A stretch of DNA of 64,000 nucleotides. It comes from Diatrype stigma (Eukaryota; Ascomycota; Sordariomycetes; Xylariales; Diatrypaceae). The notes beneath the pieces were generated by a model. It did not search any database. It saw nothing but the letters and a program-made list of their open reading frames with translations, and was not told where the DNA came from. The position numbers and the translations under genes were made by a program. The stretch is from assembly GCA_022225965.2 (NCBI GenBank), contig JAKJXP020000090.1, forward strand, positions 124,001-188,000, read 5' to 3'. Of the stretch, positions 1-10,925 are shown piece after piece (position 1 is the first letter of the stretch; each line of letters begins with the position of its first letter).

Positions 1-1354
1 TACCTAAGTACGGTATAATCCGAATGCTTAATGGGAGGTCCCGAAATCGGGTGCTATACGTTGTGTGGGGTTGAGGACTCCAGGGTGAATAGGTAGATAG
101 TTTTTGGCTGGAGATGTAGGGGTGTAACATTGTCGCGAAGTGCTGGGATTGTAGGTGGTTAGTAGTTAGGTAGTTCGATATATCGGCGACCACAGCGTAC
201 GAGGTGGTTGTAGAAAACAATTCGCTTGATATTTTGCTGAAGATATATGGCAAACGTCCCCAAGCCGGCTAAGAGAGCCCCTAGTGTTCCAGGGGCGTCA
301 AGATAATACCGAGTTCATGGTATCGTGTGTTCTTATTAGCATCCGATGTATACCTAGGTAAGTCTGGCCATCTGATTAGCCACCCAGTACCAGAAGAAGA
401 GCTAGGGTTGATGTGAAAGGGGGTGGCTGTTAGGAAGTCCGGAGATAAATAAGCTGACTACAGAGTCGGCAGATAATTGATGTCCTCCAATACTCTTCCT
501 CGATTTGGGGTCGATACTACTGCTTCTATACGTTTTTGTGAATTTGAATAATATTAGGATTTTCTGCAATGCGCCCTGTGAAGACCTATTCCATTAATGT
601 CTTCACAACCACGCAGGCGGAGTCTACTGCCGGCCAGCCAACATACTAAACACGCTTCGGGCTCAAACTTGGCCAGGGGGGGAGCATGCAGATTAAAACA
701 TAATATACAGGCTTTCAAGAAATAGGCCATTGCAAAGCCGCAAGGAAGCATTCAGGGAAATCCAATAAACCAGGGAACCTCTCGGAGAGTAGGTGAAAAC
801 TACCCCGAAAATATGCTACGCACTGCAAAAGACTCGAATTTATCAGTCCAAACACTTCTTTTCTGCATTCGTATCTTCCGCGTTCGGTGACAAGTGGAAA
901 GGAGGTATGGAACTTTTAACTTAAGCCACTATGTTCACCTGGGCTCGGCTATTCCTCCATTTCGTGTTTGGTGTGTGATCTGGCACCAGCTGTTGTTGCT
1001 GTCATCGATACGCGTGTGAGTACATTTCACGACTTTTCGAACATTGTTGACATGCATACAACTGAACTTCACCACCGCACACGGGGGTTAGAAGGCCGTA
1101 TATCTAGATCATAACGTGCGTATATTCATATGCCCTCATACGCTGAGTCTATCCCAATGACAACCGCCACTGCGAAAGGGGGTATCGTACGCTGATAGCC
1201 CAGTACTTACTAAGTATATACATTATAGAAAACTGCCTCCCCACTTTCTAATGCAGTAATATATCAATCAATGCATCGATGGAGCATGCTGTAACCCACC
1301 CAGGCCAAACCCAAAAACCTCAATGCGTGAGTGCCCTCTTCCTTCTCTACTACC
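1..1354. other. Intergenic region, no gene seen
   Basis: No reading frame here has domain character, and short frames such as 554-751 on the minus strand look like chance. It lies downstream of the glycosidase stop codon on the minus strand, so it holds that gene's 3' flank. A TACCTAGGTA-type motif occurs near 350. Confidence 0.6.
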
Positions 1355-3918
1355 TTAAACGCCGAGTCCGATCTCCACCGTAAGCCCGTCCCCGCTCCCG
1401 GCGACCTGCTTCTTGCCGCCCCTCGTCTCCGCCGCATCGTACAGGGCCTGGATGTCGGCCTTCCACTGGTCCTCGTCGAGGCGCAGGAAGCGCCTGTCGT
1501 AGGTCAGGAAGCCGTTGACCTCGCCCTCGACGTCGGTGGTCTGGGTCCAGACGGCGGCGGAGCAGGCCCAGCGGGCGACCTGGTCGCGCAGCTCGCTCAG
1601 GAGCAGGTGGCCGCGGTAGTTGTAGGCCTCGAGGTCCTGGTCGATCTCGTAGGTCTGGTTGACGCCGCTGATGGAGTTGGGCACCTTCCAGGCGTGCTCG
1701 GCCGAGATGTTGTGGCCGATGCCGCCGAACTCGCCCTGGATCGCCACCCGCTGCCCGTCGTACGGCGTCGACTGGATCGAGTAGAACGGCGTGCCGCACT
1801 GCGGGTTCGCGTAGTGGTGATTGTCGTGCCAGTCGCCCGCCCCGTGGTCGTGCCAGCCCGAGGTCGAGTCCACGAGCCGCGTCGGGTCCAGCGCCTTGAC
1901 CTGCGCCGTCAGCGCGATCTCCGGGTAGTACTCCTCGGTGATCTGCGCCCAGCCCTCGTTGTAGATGATCCACGTGCCGATGCTGGGGTAGTTCTTGTGC
2001 TGCTCGATCAGGATGTGCAGCTGCCTCTCCCATTCCGCTTGTTGGGCAGCGGTGGGCTTGGCGTTACTCGGCATGGAGGGCATGTCTTGGATCACGAAAA
2101 TACCGAGCTGATCACATGCTTGGTAGAACAGATCAGGCTCTACCTTGATCTACATTGTAGCTTGTCGTCAATACTTAGGTTGCGAAAGTTTTACTCCAGA
2201 CAAACGAAACGGGTTGGAGTTGAGACTCACGTGCTTTCTAACCATATTGAGACCCAGGCCTTTAAGGACTTTGAGGTCATATACCATGGCCTCCCGGTTA
2301 GGGGGTGTCATCAATCCATCTGGCCACCATCCCTGTTACGATGCGAGTTAGCTCTGATTAAAATTATGGTGTCGATATGACCCAGAGAGTCTCGGATAGA
2401 AAATCAACAGCGCCGTTTTACTCTGAGGATGAGATGGTAAGACCAAAAGAAGAACGAACCTGGTCGAGAGTGCCGAACAAGAACTCGAACTCGCCGTTGA
2501 TCAGAGGTCGCTTGACGCCGTCGACTTCTCCAACGGAAATGGTTCGGAACCCTCTGTTCATTTACAGTTAGCCGTTGTATTCAATTAGAACGCTGGGTGC
2601 CTTCAGTCCTATCGGCAGTGCTGTGCTCTCAGGGGTACCCGATAGCGCAGCCGTGCCACTGACTTCCAAGGGGAAAAGCCATGCGAGGAAGTCACTCACG
2701 TGTAGCTTGTCACTTCATCCTTCCCTAGGGTGACTGTCAAATTATACAGATTCGGGTCTGAGGGCGACCAGAGCTTTGGGCTATCAACGGTGAACTCGAA
2801 GTTCTCGTTGGCCGTGGCCTTGTGGCTGGCGATAACTTTTCCGGAATCATCCACGACTGATATGGTCACGGGATCCGAGGAGTGTTTCTTTGAGCTCCAG
2901 ACGGTCGCGTTGACTGCAGAACAGCATATTAGCACCCTGGGCGGCCATCGAATATCAAAAAGGGTTCGAAAAAAACGGCTTACCTGTGCCATCTGCTCCA
3001 GCAGCCACGTCGATCTTCTTGATGTGGGTCGCTGGGACAGTTTCGAGCCATACAGATTGCCATATACCCGTGCAAGGTGTATAGAAAATGTGTGATGGGT
3101 TGCGAGTTTGTTTGCCGACTGGGACGACATAACCGTCCAACTACAATTTCTCCTGGATCAGCTTTGGAGTCACACAATATGGGTCAAGTTCATGATTTCA
3201 GGGGTTCGAGAAACCCGACCATATGATCGGCTGGTGCTGTCTCCATAACGAGTCACGAAAATGACAAAATAAAGGGCTAAGTTCAAAGGGGAACCTACAT
3301 CCGTCGGATCAAAAACATGCACATGTCTACAAAAAGCGTATTAGTACCGGGCCAGGCTATAAGATAGGCGGATCGGCGGGGGACCTACAAGGTGTTAACG
3401 CCACGCTTGAGAAACGGCGTCGCATCCACCGTAAAGCGCCAATAACCGCCGCGGTGGAAGCCGGCCTTCTGGCCGTTGATGAAGACCGTAGCCTCGTAGT
3501 CGACGGCCTCGAAGTTCAACAACACCTTTTCACTGGAAGGGTTGGAGCTGGAGTTGGACCACTGCCATTGGTTTCCTAGGTCAAACTTGGTCTGGAACCA
3601 GACCTGGGTGAGGTTTTGCTCCTGGACGCCCGAAAGGCCGCTTTCCAGACACGACGGGACGAGCACGTCTGCGAGGTATGCGTCGTCTTGGGGCGGTGCA
3701 TCCGCCACCGCCGTAGTAGCGGATCTCCATTTCCAAATGCCGTTCAGACTCTGCCAGTTGTCTCGCTGTAGTAGCGGCCGCGGGTACTCGGGCCAGGGAT
3801 CTTTTCCTACTTTATAGGTCCAGTCCGTGTCGAGGGGAGGGGTCTGCACTTGGTATGCCCAGGCCAAGTGGTGGCTCAGGAGAGGGACGACAAGCCCCGT
3901 GAAGCAGGCCACACGCAT
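1355..3918 (-). CDS. Secreted glycoside hydrolase family 2 protein (beta-galactosidase/beta-glucuronidase type)
   Basis: Spliced model complement(1355..2149, 2231..2332, 2460..2553, 2700..2913, 2984..3140, 3299..3326, 3389..3918) gives 639 aa with all phases consistent; exon 2 is only 28 nt. The N-terminus (MRVACFTGLVV...) is a likely signal peptide, and this Met was chosen over one 22 codons upstream for that reason. Then come a sugar-binding jelly-roll domain (about 30-190), an Ig-like sandwich, and a TIM barrel with GFRT and RKHIKVEP family motifs. The acid/base Glu is in YNEGW (E440) and the nucleophile Glu in QGEFGG (E515), as in catalytic GH2 enzymes. It probably cleaves beta-linked glycosides outside the cell; the substrate cannot be read from sequence. 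A GTGAGT near 4083-4088 on the minus strand could mark a 5' UTR intron. Confidence 0.9.
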
Positions 3919-4722
3919 TGCTGTTGAACACCTCCTGGTGGGGAGAGTCGGGCCCTGTCTGTAGTTGCGGGATACACAGTACAACCGTCTCTCGGTGAGA
4001 TAGGACGGGACTTGAAGGCGGAGGGAGGGAGGGCCTGGACAGGATGTGAAGGAGAAAGGGGGGAGGTATCGCGCGGGAGAAACTCACTTGAGCGACTCGG
4101 CCTCGGCCGCCATTAAATAGACTTCGGATGAAGGCAAGGCATACATAGTATCATACAGCTACTGGCCTCTCGAGGCAAGCAAGCGGCCTACGGCACACAA
4201 GTTCCTCATCTTACCTGCATGGGGTCCACCTTCCTATTATCGATGCATCATTTGCTTCGCTGTCGACTTGGAAAGGCACACAACGTCACTTGGCAGTAGA
4301 TATCTAGGCAGAGCGTAGACCTGGGCCTTAAGCGCCTCGCTGTATTGTACCCTTTCCCCGCGCGCTGCTATACGGGCAATATGACCCAAGGAGAACTACC
4401 CGGTCATAGAGTGGGAACCACTTCTCATGTGTATCCTCTAAACCCTGGAAGCTGGAGGGAGGAAGCGGTCAACTGGAGCGTTGGTGGTGTAACGTCGCGA
4501 TTTCTAAGTGTCCACCGTGATCTGACCCAGTTTGGCGCTCCTGCACATGGTCTTGGGAGACATCGGTAATGTATGAACGACCCCACCGGATCTCATTCTC
4601 ACGGTCATTTCTGGCTTCCTCCCGATGGTGTCCTTGTCAAGTACATAAGGTTCTCGCTAACGGCTATGGGATCCAGGGGGAAACCAGGGGAGAAGCAAAC
4701 CTACCGGGAAAGGGTGCTTGCT

Positions 4723-4746
4723 TGCTGCTGCTGCTGCTGCTGCTGC
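4723..4746. repeat. TGC/GCA trinucleotide repeat, 8 units
   Basis: A pure (TGC)8 tract in noncoding DNA, followed by imperfect GCC/GCT units. Confidence 0.85.
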
Positions 4747-5589
4747 CGCCGCTGCTGAAAAAGAAGAGCGACCCCCAAATACCCAATACAAATACGTGCA
4801 TTGCGCTGAGGCTCTGTCCCTGTCTGTCGGGCCCCAGGAGAAGGTTGATCATCAGCCGGTATGTAACCTTAAAGCCAGCCTACTGTACAATACTCACAAG
4901 ACCAACCACAAGGGCCGCGCATACATGCACGCACACATCCATGTATCCACGCTGGCGGGCTGCGAGCTAGGACAGGGTGACAGGGTACCTACATGGGCAT
5001 ATGTATGCATAGGAGCCCTCGTCAACATACCTACATAGGTACCCAGGTAGATAGTCTGAGTTGGCGAAAAGAGAAAAAGAAAAAGAAAAAAAGACTGTCA
5101 GGGGAGGAATGTCAAACGATGAGTGGCTGGCGGGGAAAAGGACCGACTTGCGGCTCGTCCCAAGGTTGACGATCGGAGCTTCCCATATGGAAAGATTCCT
5201 CACGTGGACGCAAGACATCCCATGTCTGCCTGTGTGGCGTGGTTCTTTACCTAGCAGCCTGCCTACTACATAGCCATTTGGCAATGCCAAGGGGGGAAAG
5301 TTGGTTTAACGCAGTGCCTAGACGTACTATGTATGTGCGAATGAGGCAGAGAAGAAAGCGTTATGTCATGCGGTCTTTACGGATGTTTGCGGAGTTGGTA
5401 CATGTAGCAACTCATAAAGGGTTGGTCAGATCAGATTCGATGCTGATGCTGAAGGCTATCCCCGAGAGGTTGGGGCTAGCCAGGCGAGCTAGACGAGGGA
5501 AGGACGAGGATGATATGATTCTTTCCCTCGCTCACCAGGGTTCTCAATGCCAGAACGATGACTCTTCTCCGCTATGGGGTTAGAAGGAT

Positions 5590-5666
5590 GGGGGAGAATT
5601 GGGGGGAAGGTATGGGGAGACATGGGGAGGAGGTATGGGGAGAATGGGGAGGATGGGGAGGTATGG
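5590..5666. repeat. G-rich imperfect minisatellite
   Basis: Repeated GGGGAGRAT/GGTATGGGGAG-like units give runs of four to six G spaced by a few bases, on the plus strand. This could form G-quadruplex structure. No coding role is seen. Confidence 0.7.
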
Positions 5667-6168
5667 AGCTGAGCGACGTTGCGGGGCTTGTTTTTCTGTC
5701 TTCTTTTTTCTTCTTTGTTGATGTCGAGTTGCAAAATGCACATCGGCCATTGGCGTTGGCGTTGTTAGTTTCCCTAGTTCAATGCGGGGATGACCCGCTT
5801 TTGAGGGGGGTGTCCGCGGGGAAATGCTTATTTCATTCCGTACTATTATCATTGATGGTGATCAACACCGGATGTATATCACACAAGAAATATGGGTTGG
5901 GTATCGTGCCGAACGTCACGTTTCGTGCCCGCAGAGACGGGAGAGGACGCCAAGCACATGCCAATGTTCATCTCTAAAGCATAAATCCCAGATTCATGGT
6001 AAATGAAGATGGTCATCTGGCTTGCGAATGAAACGCACGCACGCAAAAGTCGAGGAAAAAATCTCGCATCAGCTGTCTCGGGCCTGGTAGCACAAATGTA
6101 CCGAGTCCGAGTGATAGGGCTGGGCAATGCGGGGTCTCCGGCTTTTGTTGTGGGCGTATGTTTCCCCT

Positions 6169-6212
6169 ACAGGCTACAGGCGACAGGCTACAGGCGACAG
6201 GCTACAGGCGAC
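6169..6212. repeat. Tandem 14-nt repeat
   Basis: About three copies of AGGCTACAGGCGAC in tandem in noncoding DNA, just left of the MITE-like element. Confidence 0.8.
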
Positions 6213-6258
6213 CTCAGGCGCTTGGGCGATAACTATCAGATACCTACATATGTGTGTA

Positions 6259-6446
6259 CACTCTGCCCCTTGTATTATAGTATGAGGGTCCGGTAATGCC
6301 TTCGTATCTACAATCTGTTATCACGTATTCCAAATGTTCGTTTCTATAAGAAAGGCTTATGTTCGGGATAATTGGGTACAAAGCAGAACACCCGATAATC
6401 ACCCCATGGTACCGGACCCTCATACAATAATACAAGGGGTAGAGTG
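6259..6446. mobile_element. MITE-like inverted-repeat element with TA flanks
   Basis: The 37-nt ends 6259-6295 and 6410-6446 are inverted copies that match at 35 of 37 positions. Each end begins CACTCT(G/A)CCCCTTG, and the element is bordered by TA on both sides (6257-6258 and 6447-6448). At 188 bp with no coding capacity it fits a non-autonomous element moved by a Tc1/mariner-class transposase, which duplicates TA on insertion. No transposase gene is seen in the window. Confidence 0.75.
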
Positions 6447-9400
6447 TAGGTCTAGGTAGCTAGCGCAATGACCTGTAGTTAAGTGACATCGACCTGTGTT
6501 CGACCTTCCGACTTGGGCAAGCTACATTATATCCAGCCCTGCCAACTATAGGTAGGGTAACTATAGGCTGCCTTCCTGGTACCTATAAACAACAAACCAA
6601 CAAACAAGCAAGTATTGGAACTGGGATTGGGTACTGACATGCCGCGATAGGTAAACAGCTTGGAAGCCCATGTGTCTGGTGCTTCGTGCCTTGCTTCTGC
6701 CTTGTTTTCCTAGATCTACGAAGGCAACGATCTCAGGCACTGAGGGTTGATGGTCCGGGAGAGGCACCAACAGGAGCACTACTATACCAGCTTGCATGAT
6801 CGATGTAGGTCTAGGTGCAGTCCAGTCAAGCCATGGCCATTTCCGGTTCTGGGTTGGCCTGGGAGCTGCGGACACTCTGCATTGCTAGTTGGCAGACAGC
6901 GCAGCAGAAGTTGTGAAGGATCGGATTATGTCGTATTCCCTCCCGCCTGTCCCTGAGAGTCCATGAAGTACTAGGTACCTATATGTACATGACATCCGAG
7001 AGACTTCGGCCGCTACGAAGTAGAAGGATCGCGTCGCTTCCCAGGTAGTTAACCGGCTTCCTTTTACTCTTTCACCTAAGATCTTGGCTTGCATACGACT
7101 TCCAAGATTGTGTTTGCTTGTGTTTTCTGACGACCTGCTTCCAAGAAATTTGTATGTTACTGTTATGCCTTCCCTTTATACGCCATTCCCGAACTCATCC
7201 GGGCCACCCCGCAAGCCGGAAGGAAGATCCAATCTACGGGGCAAGCATGGGAACCTAATAGGTCAACACACGCCGTTAGTACTGTAATCTCACCTGCCAA
7301 GCTCGCGGTAATCATTACTATATGTCGATTAGTTCAATTCTATGCTAACTCTATGTACCACAGGGGCACATTCGTGACCAACAACTACCTATGTCCTCCT
7401 CTACGGCTAGCGTTACCATTCTGCGCCGAAGTTGAATTGTGTCCCGTGATTTGACAGTAAAGCGGATGGGTGTTGGTGATGTATGCGGCTTTATGTGTGG
7501 CATAGTTAGTTCGGGCGATCACACCATCTTGATCTCAAGAAAGCACCACCACCAGCGGCCCGCAGGAAGTCATCAGCATCTCTTAGCCTCTTGTTCTGAA
7601 CGGTTTATCGACGGCTCATATGCAAGCCCTTCTCTTTAGTAATGGTAGCGTTTTTCATGAAGTCGGATATATGAGTAAGGGTACACCTAATTCTGGACGT
7701 GGATAGATCTGATTCCATCATAGGTAAGCACCTCAGCTGGCCTTGATAAATGTACAAGAATTACATGAGCAATATGAGAAATCGCTACCTTATTCTTTAG
7801 CAATGCAAACCACCCACAGGTACTTCTATAGTTATTGTCAATGAGAGCAACTTCTATGTTTATTACTACGAACTGCCTACCTGTAGGTTTTGTGTCCAAG
7901 TCGTAGGGGTTCACAATAGGAGTTATCCCGGATACCATGATCTGATGACCTAGTCTAATCACCCACAAACCCCTTTTCTCAGCGCCGATACCCATAAACT
8001 CCTGCTGGGACCCAGGAACGCCGAGGAATAGCTACTTTAGTACCCTCAGCAACAGGCAGACATATATCGGTTCCCTAGCATCTTCGCGATGATTCTCGTG
8101 TCTTTCGTCGTCGAGGATTATTAGTACTAAATTGAGGTTCGACAGACTTTACAGTAGTTCAAACCCTTGGTGTATGCAGTTTGTCGCGCCTCAGGCCCTT
8201 TCTCTATTTCGTGCATCAGGTTAGAATGCAAACTCCGACGCCAAAGTCTTCCTCTTGTGCTAGTATCCTCTGGTATAACGCTCTGGAGGATCGTATGAAG
8301 AATGGGGCATATGGCGGAAAGTGATAATCGTCTGGCTAGATATGAGCTTCCTTAGCTAGAGCCAGAAGAGTGATTATAGAGTGGAACGGTGGAAAGCTTG
8401 GGATAGAAGTTATACCGCCCAGGTGGAGCGTTTCCTAGCACCTATCTCCGAAAATAGCCCTGACCTACAACATCTGGGGAAATTGCCACGATGATTCCTG
8501 CTTGGGGGTGGGCTATCAGTGCGGTAGTATGAGCATGTATCGTGTTCCCCAAAGGAAACGAACAGGTATGTATGCACTTGAGAGCCCCGTAGAGGTTAAA
8601 TATCATGCGTGCAAGGAACAATGCAGGGCATGTTCACATATATCTTGCGTGGGGTAGTTGAGGCTCTCCGTTACTTCGGGCTTCTTATAGCATCGACCTT
8701 ATTGTATTATACAAACACCCTGGGACGACGCACCCCCTATTATATTCACAGAGGTAGTAAGAAGCTCTTTTCAGGGAAGCAACAAGCAACAGAACCAGGT
8801 ATGGAGCTGCTGATATATTAACACATCTCGTAAATCAACTCACATGATGCATCACAGGCGAAAGTTGGTCGTGTACCATTGGTGTTTATATGGTTGATGT
8901 GAACTCTTCCGAGAATATGTAACATCGACCTTCGATTGGCATACAATGCAAAAGTCATGGTTGGTACCTCTAATAACGAGTAACGACCACCTTTTAAAAT
9001 TTTGATAATTGAACTCGATATAAATGCTCTTCTCAGCTTCCATAAAATCAGGTGGTTATGTAAATATTTAGGGGCTGGTTTGGCGTTCAGTGCCAGGCAG
9101 GCAGGGAGTAAACCTAACCCAAATCCATCTGTTCAGACTTGAGAGTTCGGCGTACAAAAGTCAAGAGACCCGTAACACACACATATTTCAAATGAGGTGT
9201 ACATTCGGTTTACCTGACGAACTGAGAGCTTCTGTGGTTTTGTCCCGGTATAGGAATAGGTAGCCGGGACTTGCATCTCGGAGAATACGTGCTGCCCATG
9301 TTTCAAGGAACGCTGACAATGTTACGAATGCCCTCAGGATAGGGCCCAAGCAACATCCCATCCCATAAATGCAATCTAGATTAAGACAACGAGCCTTGAG

Positions 9401-10008
9401 CCACATTATATGCTCAAGATACAGTCTAGAAACAAACAGGCATCGATTTCTAAGTAGACCATCAATGCATTCATACTAATATGCCCACATCGAGAAACCT
9501 TCGTAATAATACCACATGTATTTGAGATGGAGCTGACAGTGCTTACATCAGGCTGGCTGCTCTTGGCCTGGCCGGCGGATAGGGGGGGATCGAATGATAG
9601 TAAAACGTAGGCCGAACTCGAGCAAATAGCGATGGCTGGCTTACTCGGCTATCAAGGCCATATGAATCTCTATGGCCATGGACATGATTAAAGAACCATC
9701 TGTCCCTCAAGAGTTGATTGCACAGAGATTGCCCTGCGAAGTGTTCATTTACTTACCTAGGTAGTTACTAGTGACTTCAGAGATGCGGATCAAACGCTCC
9801 GTATCGTTTAGGTCAGAAATGATATTTTGACTGGACAAAAGGAAGACGCTCCCGTCTCAAGTAGACCTGGCTATTGACATGCTCAGAGCCAAGGACTTGA
9901 TGTACCATCAAGTCGAATAGTGGATGGTTCGAGTGTGTAGGTACGAAGTGAAGTGCGAATTGAAGTACAGAGTGAAGTATGGAGTTGTCTTATCTGTGCC
10001 ATAATGAC

Positions 10009-10062
10009 ATCGCTATCGTTATCGTTATCGTTATCGCTATCGCTATCGCTATCGCTATCGTT
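10009..10062. repeat. Hexanucleotide microsatellite ATCG(C/T)T, 9 units
   Basis: Nine consecutive hexamers, either ATCGCT or ATCGTT, about 860 bases upstream of the RPB2 start. Both strands are open across the tract, which produces low-complexity Leu/Ser and Asp/Ser frames that are artefacts of the repeat. Confidence 0.9.
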
Positions 10063-10925
10063 CGAGTGTCTCTTATCAGTGTATCGCATCATACATACAG
10101 CGCGCCACAGCTTAGGTAATGTAGGTAGGTACAATAGGTACTTTGAGCATTAACTTCCAGTTGCAGAGGGCTTAGCGTTCATTTAGCGCGAGTAATGCCA
10201 CTAAGCAGCTTGGGTCAAGCAGTCAAGGCCCTGAGGGCGCCCTGCCTTTGAACTTCTTTGATCAGCCTTTCCATTCCCAAACCGAAATTTGTTGCTTCAT
10301 CTTACAAAGCAACAACACAAAACGCAGACGACTCGAATCCGAAAACTCAACCACGGATCGCGCTTCTCTACAGGGAGTCGAGTCTGCCCATACATCTTTT
10401 CTACATCAGTGTGATCCTGATAATCCGATACTTTCTACGTCAACACTGGTCTTTGTCACTCGCGCCAGCACTCCAGCACGCCGGCACGCCTACATCCGCG
10501 TCCGACCTTGTGCTTCCCTTCTTTCCGACTTCAACGGTGCCCTACGCGCCATTCCGATTACTGCCGCCTGTTTTTGCAGGTGTCCTCTGAGTTTATGTCT
10601 ATGGAATACTGACAGAGCGCGTCTTTGAGCGCTCCATTCCCTCCCTATCTTAAACGATCTGACGAAGACCTCTTATTGCCACCGATATTGACTCCATCAC
10701 ACCCATTGCACCTTTTAATCTCTCCATAGCATCCAGACTGGTGCACTGTTATTCGACCTCTCCATTACAATCAATTGGTCATCTACTAGATAACGGAAAC
10801 CTCGGCCCTCCCCATTTTTCGCCACACACCGTTCTAACGTTTCTACTCACCGAAGGCGTACTCGTGGGCTTATTGCAACCGCTCGACTTGATTTGCGCAC
10901 GACTGCATCCTTCCGAAACATCACA

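Larger units (their letters stand above)
3919..10925. other. Large gene-free spacer (7 kb)
   Basis: I find no spliced or intact protein gene between the glycosidase start and RPB2. The stretch holds the glycosidase promoter side, several microsatellites (listed separately), a MITE-like element at 6259-6446, and many TACCTA/TAGGTA motifs. The last 600 bases or so are pyrimidine-rich and are probably the RPB2 promoter and 5' leader. Confidence 0.55.

Noticed and set aside
7687..7995. 102-codon minus-strand frame with a VALIDNN-like stretch recalling subtilisin S8 proteins
   Set aside because: The similarity is a few residues only, flanking frames hit stops, and I could not find a catalytic motif or splice sites; a decayed gene is possible but unsupported.
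10248..10628. 126-codon plus-strand frame upstream of RPB2
   Set aside because: It lies in the pyrimidine-rich leader of RPB2, shows no domain character, and an overlapping frame is equally open, so it is probably untranslated leader or promoter.
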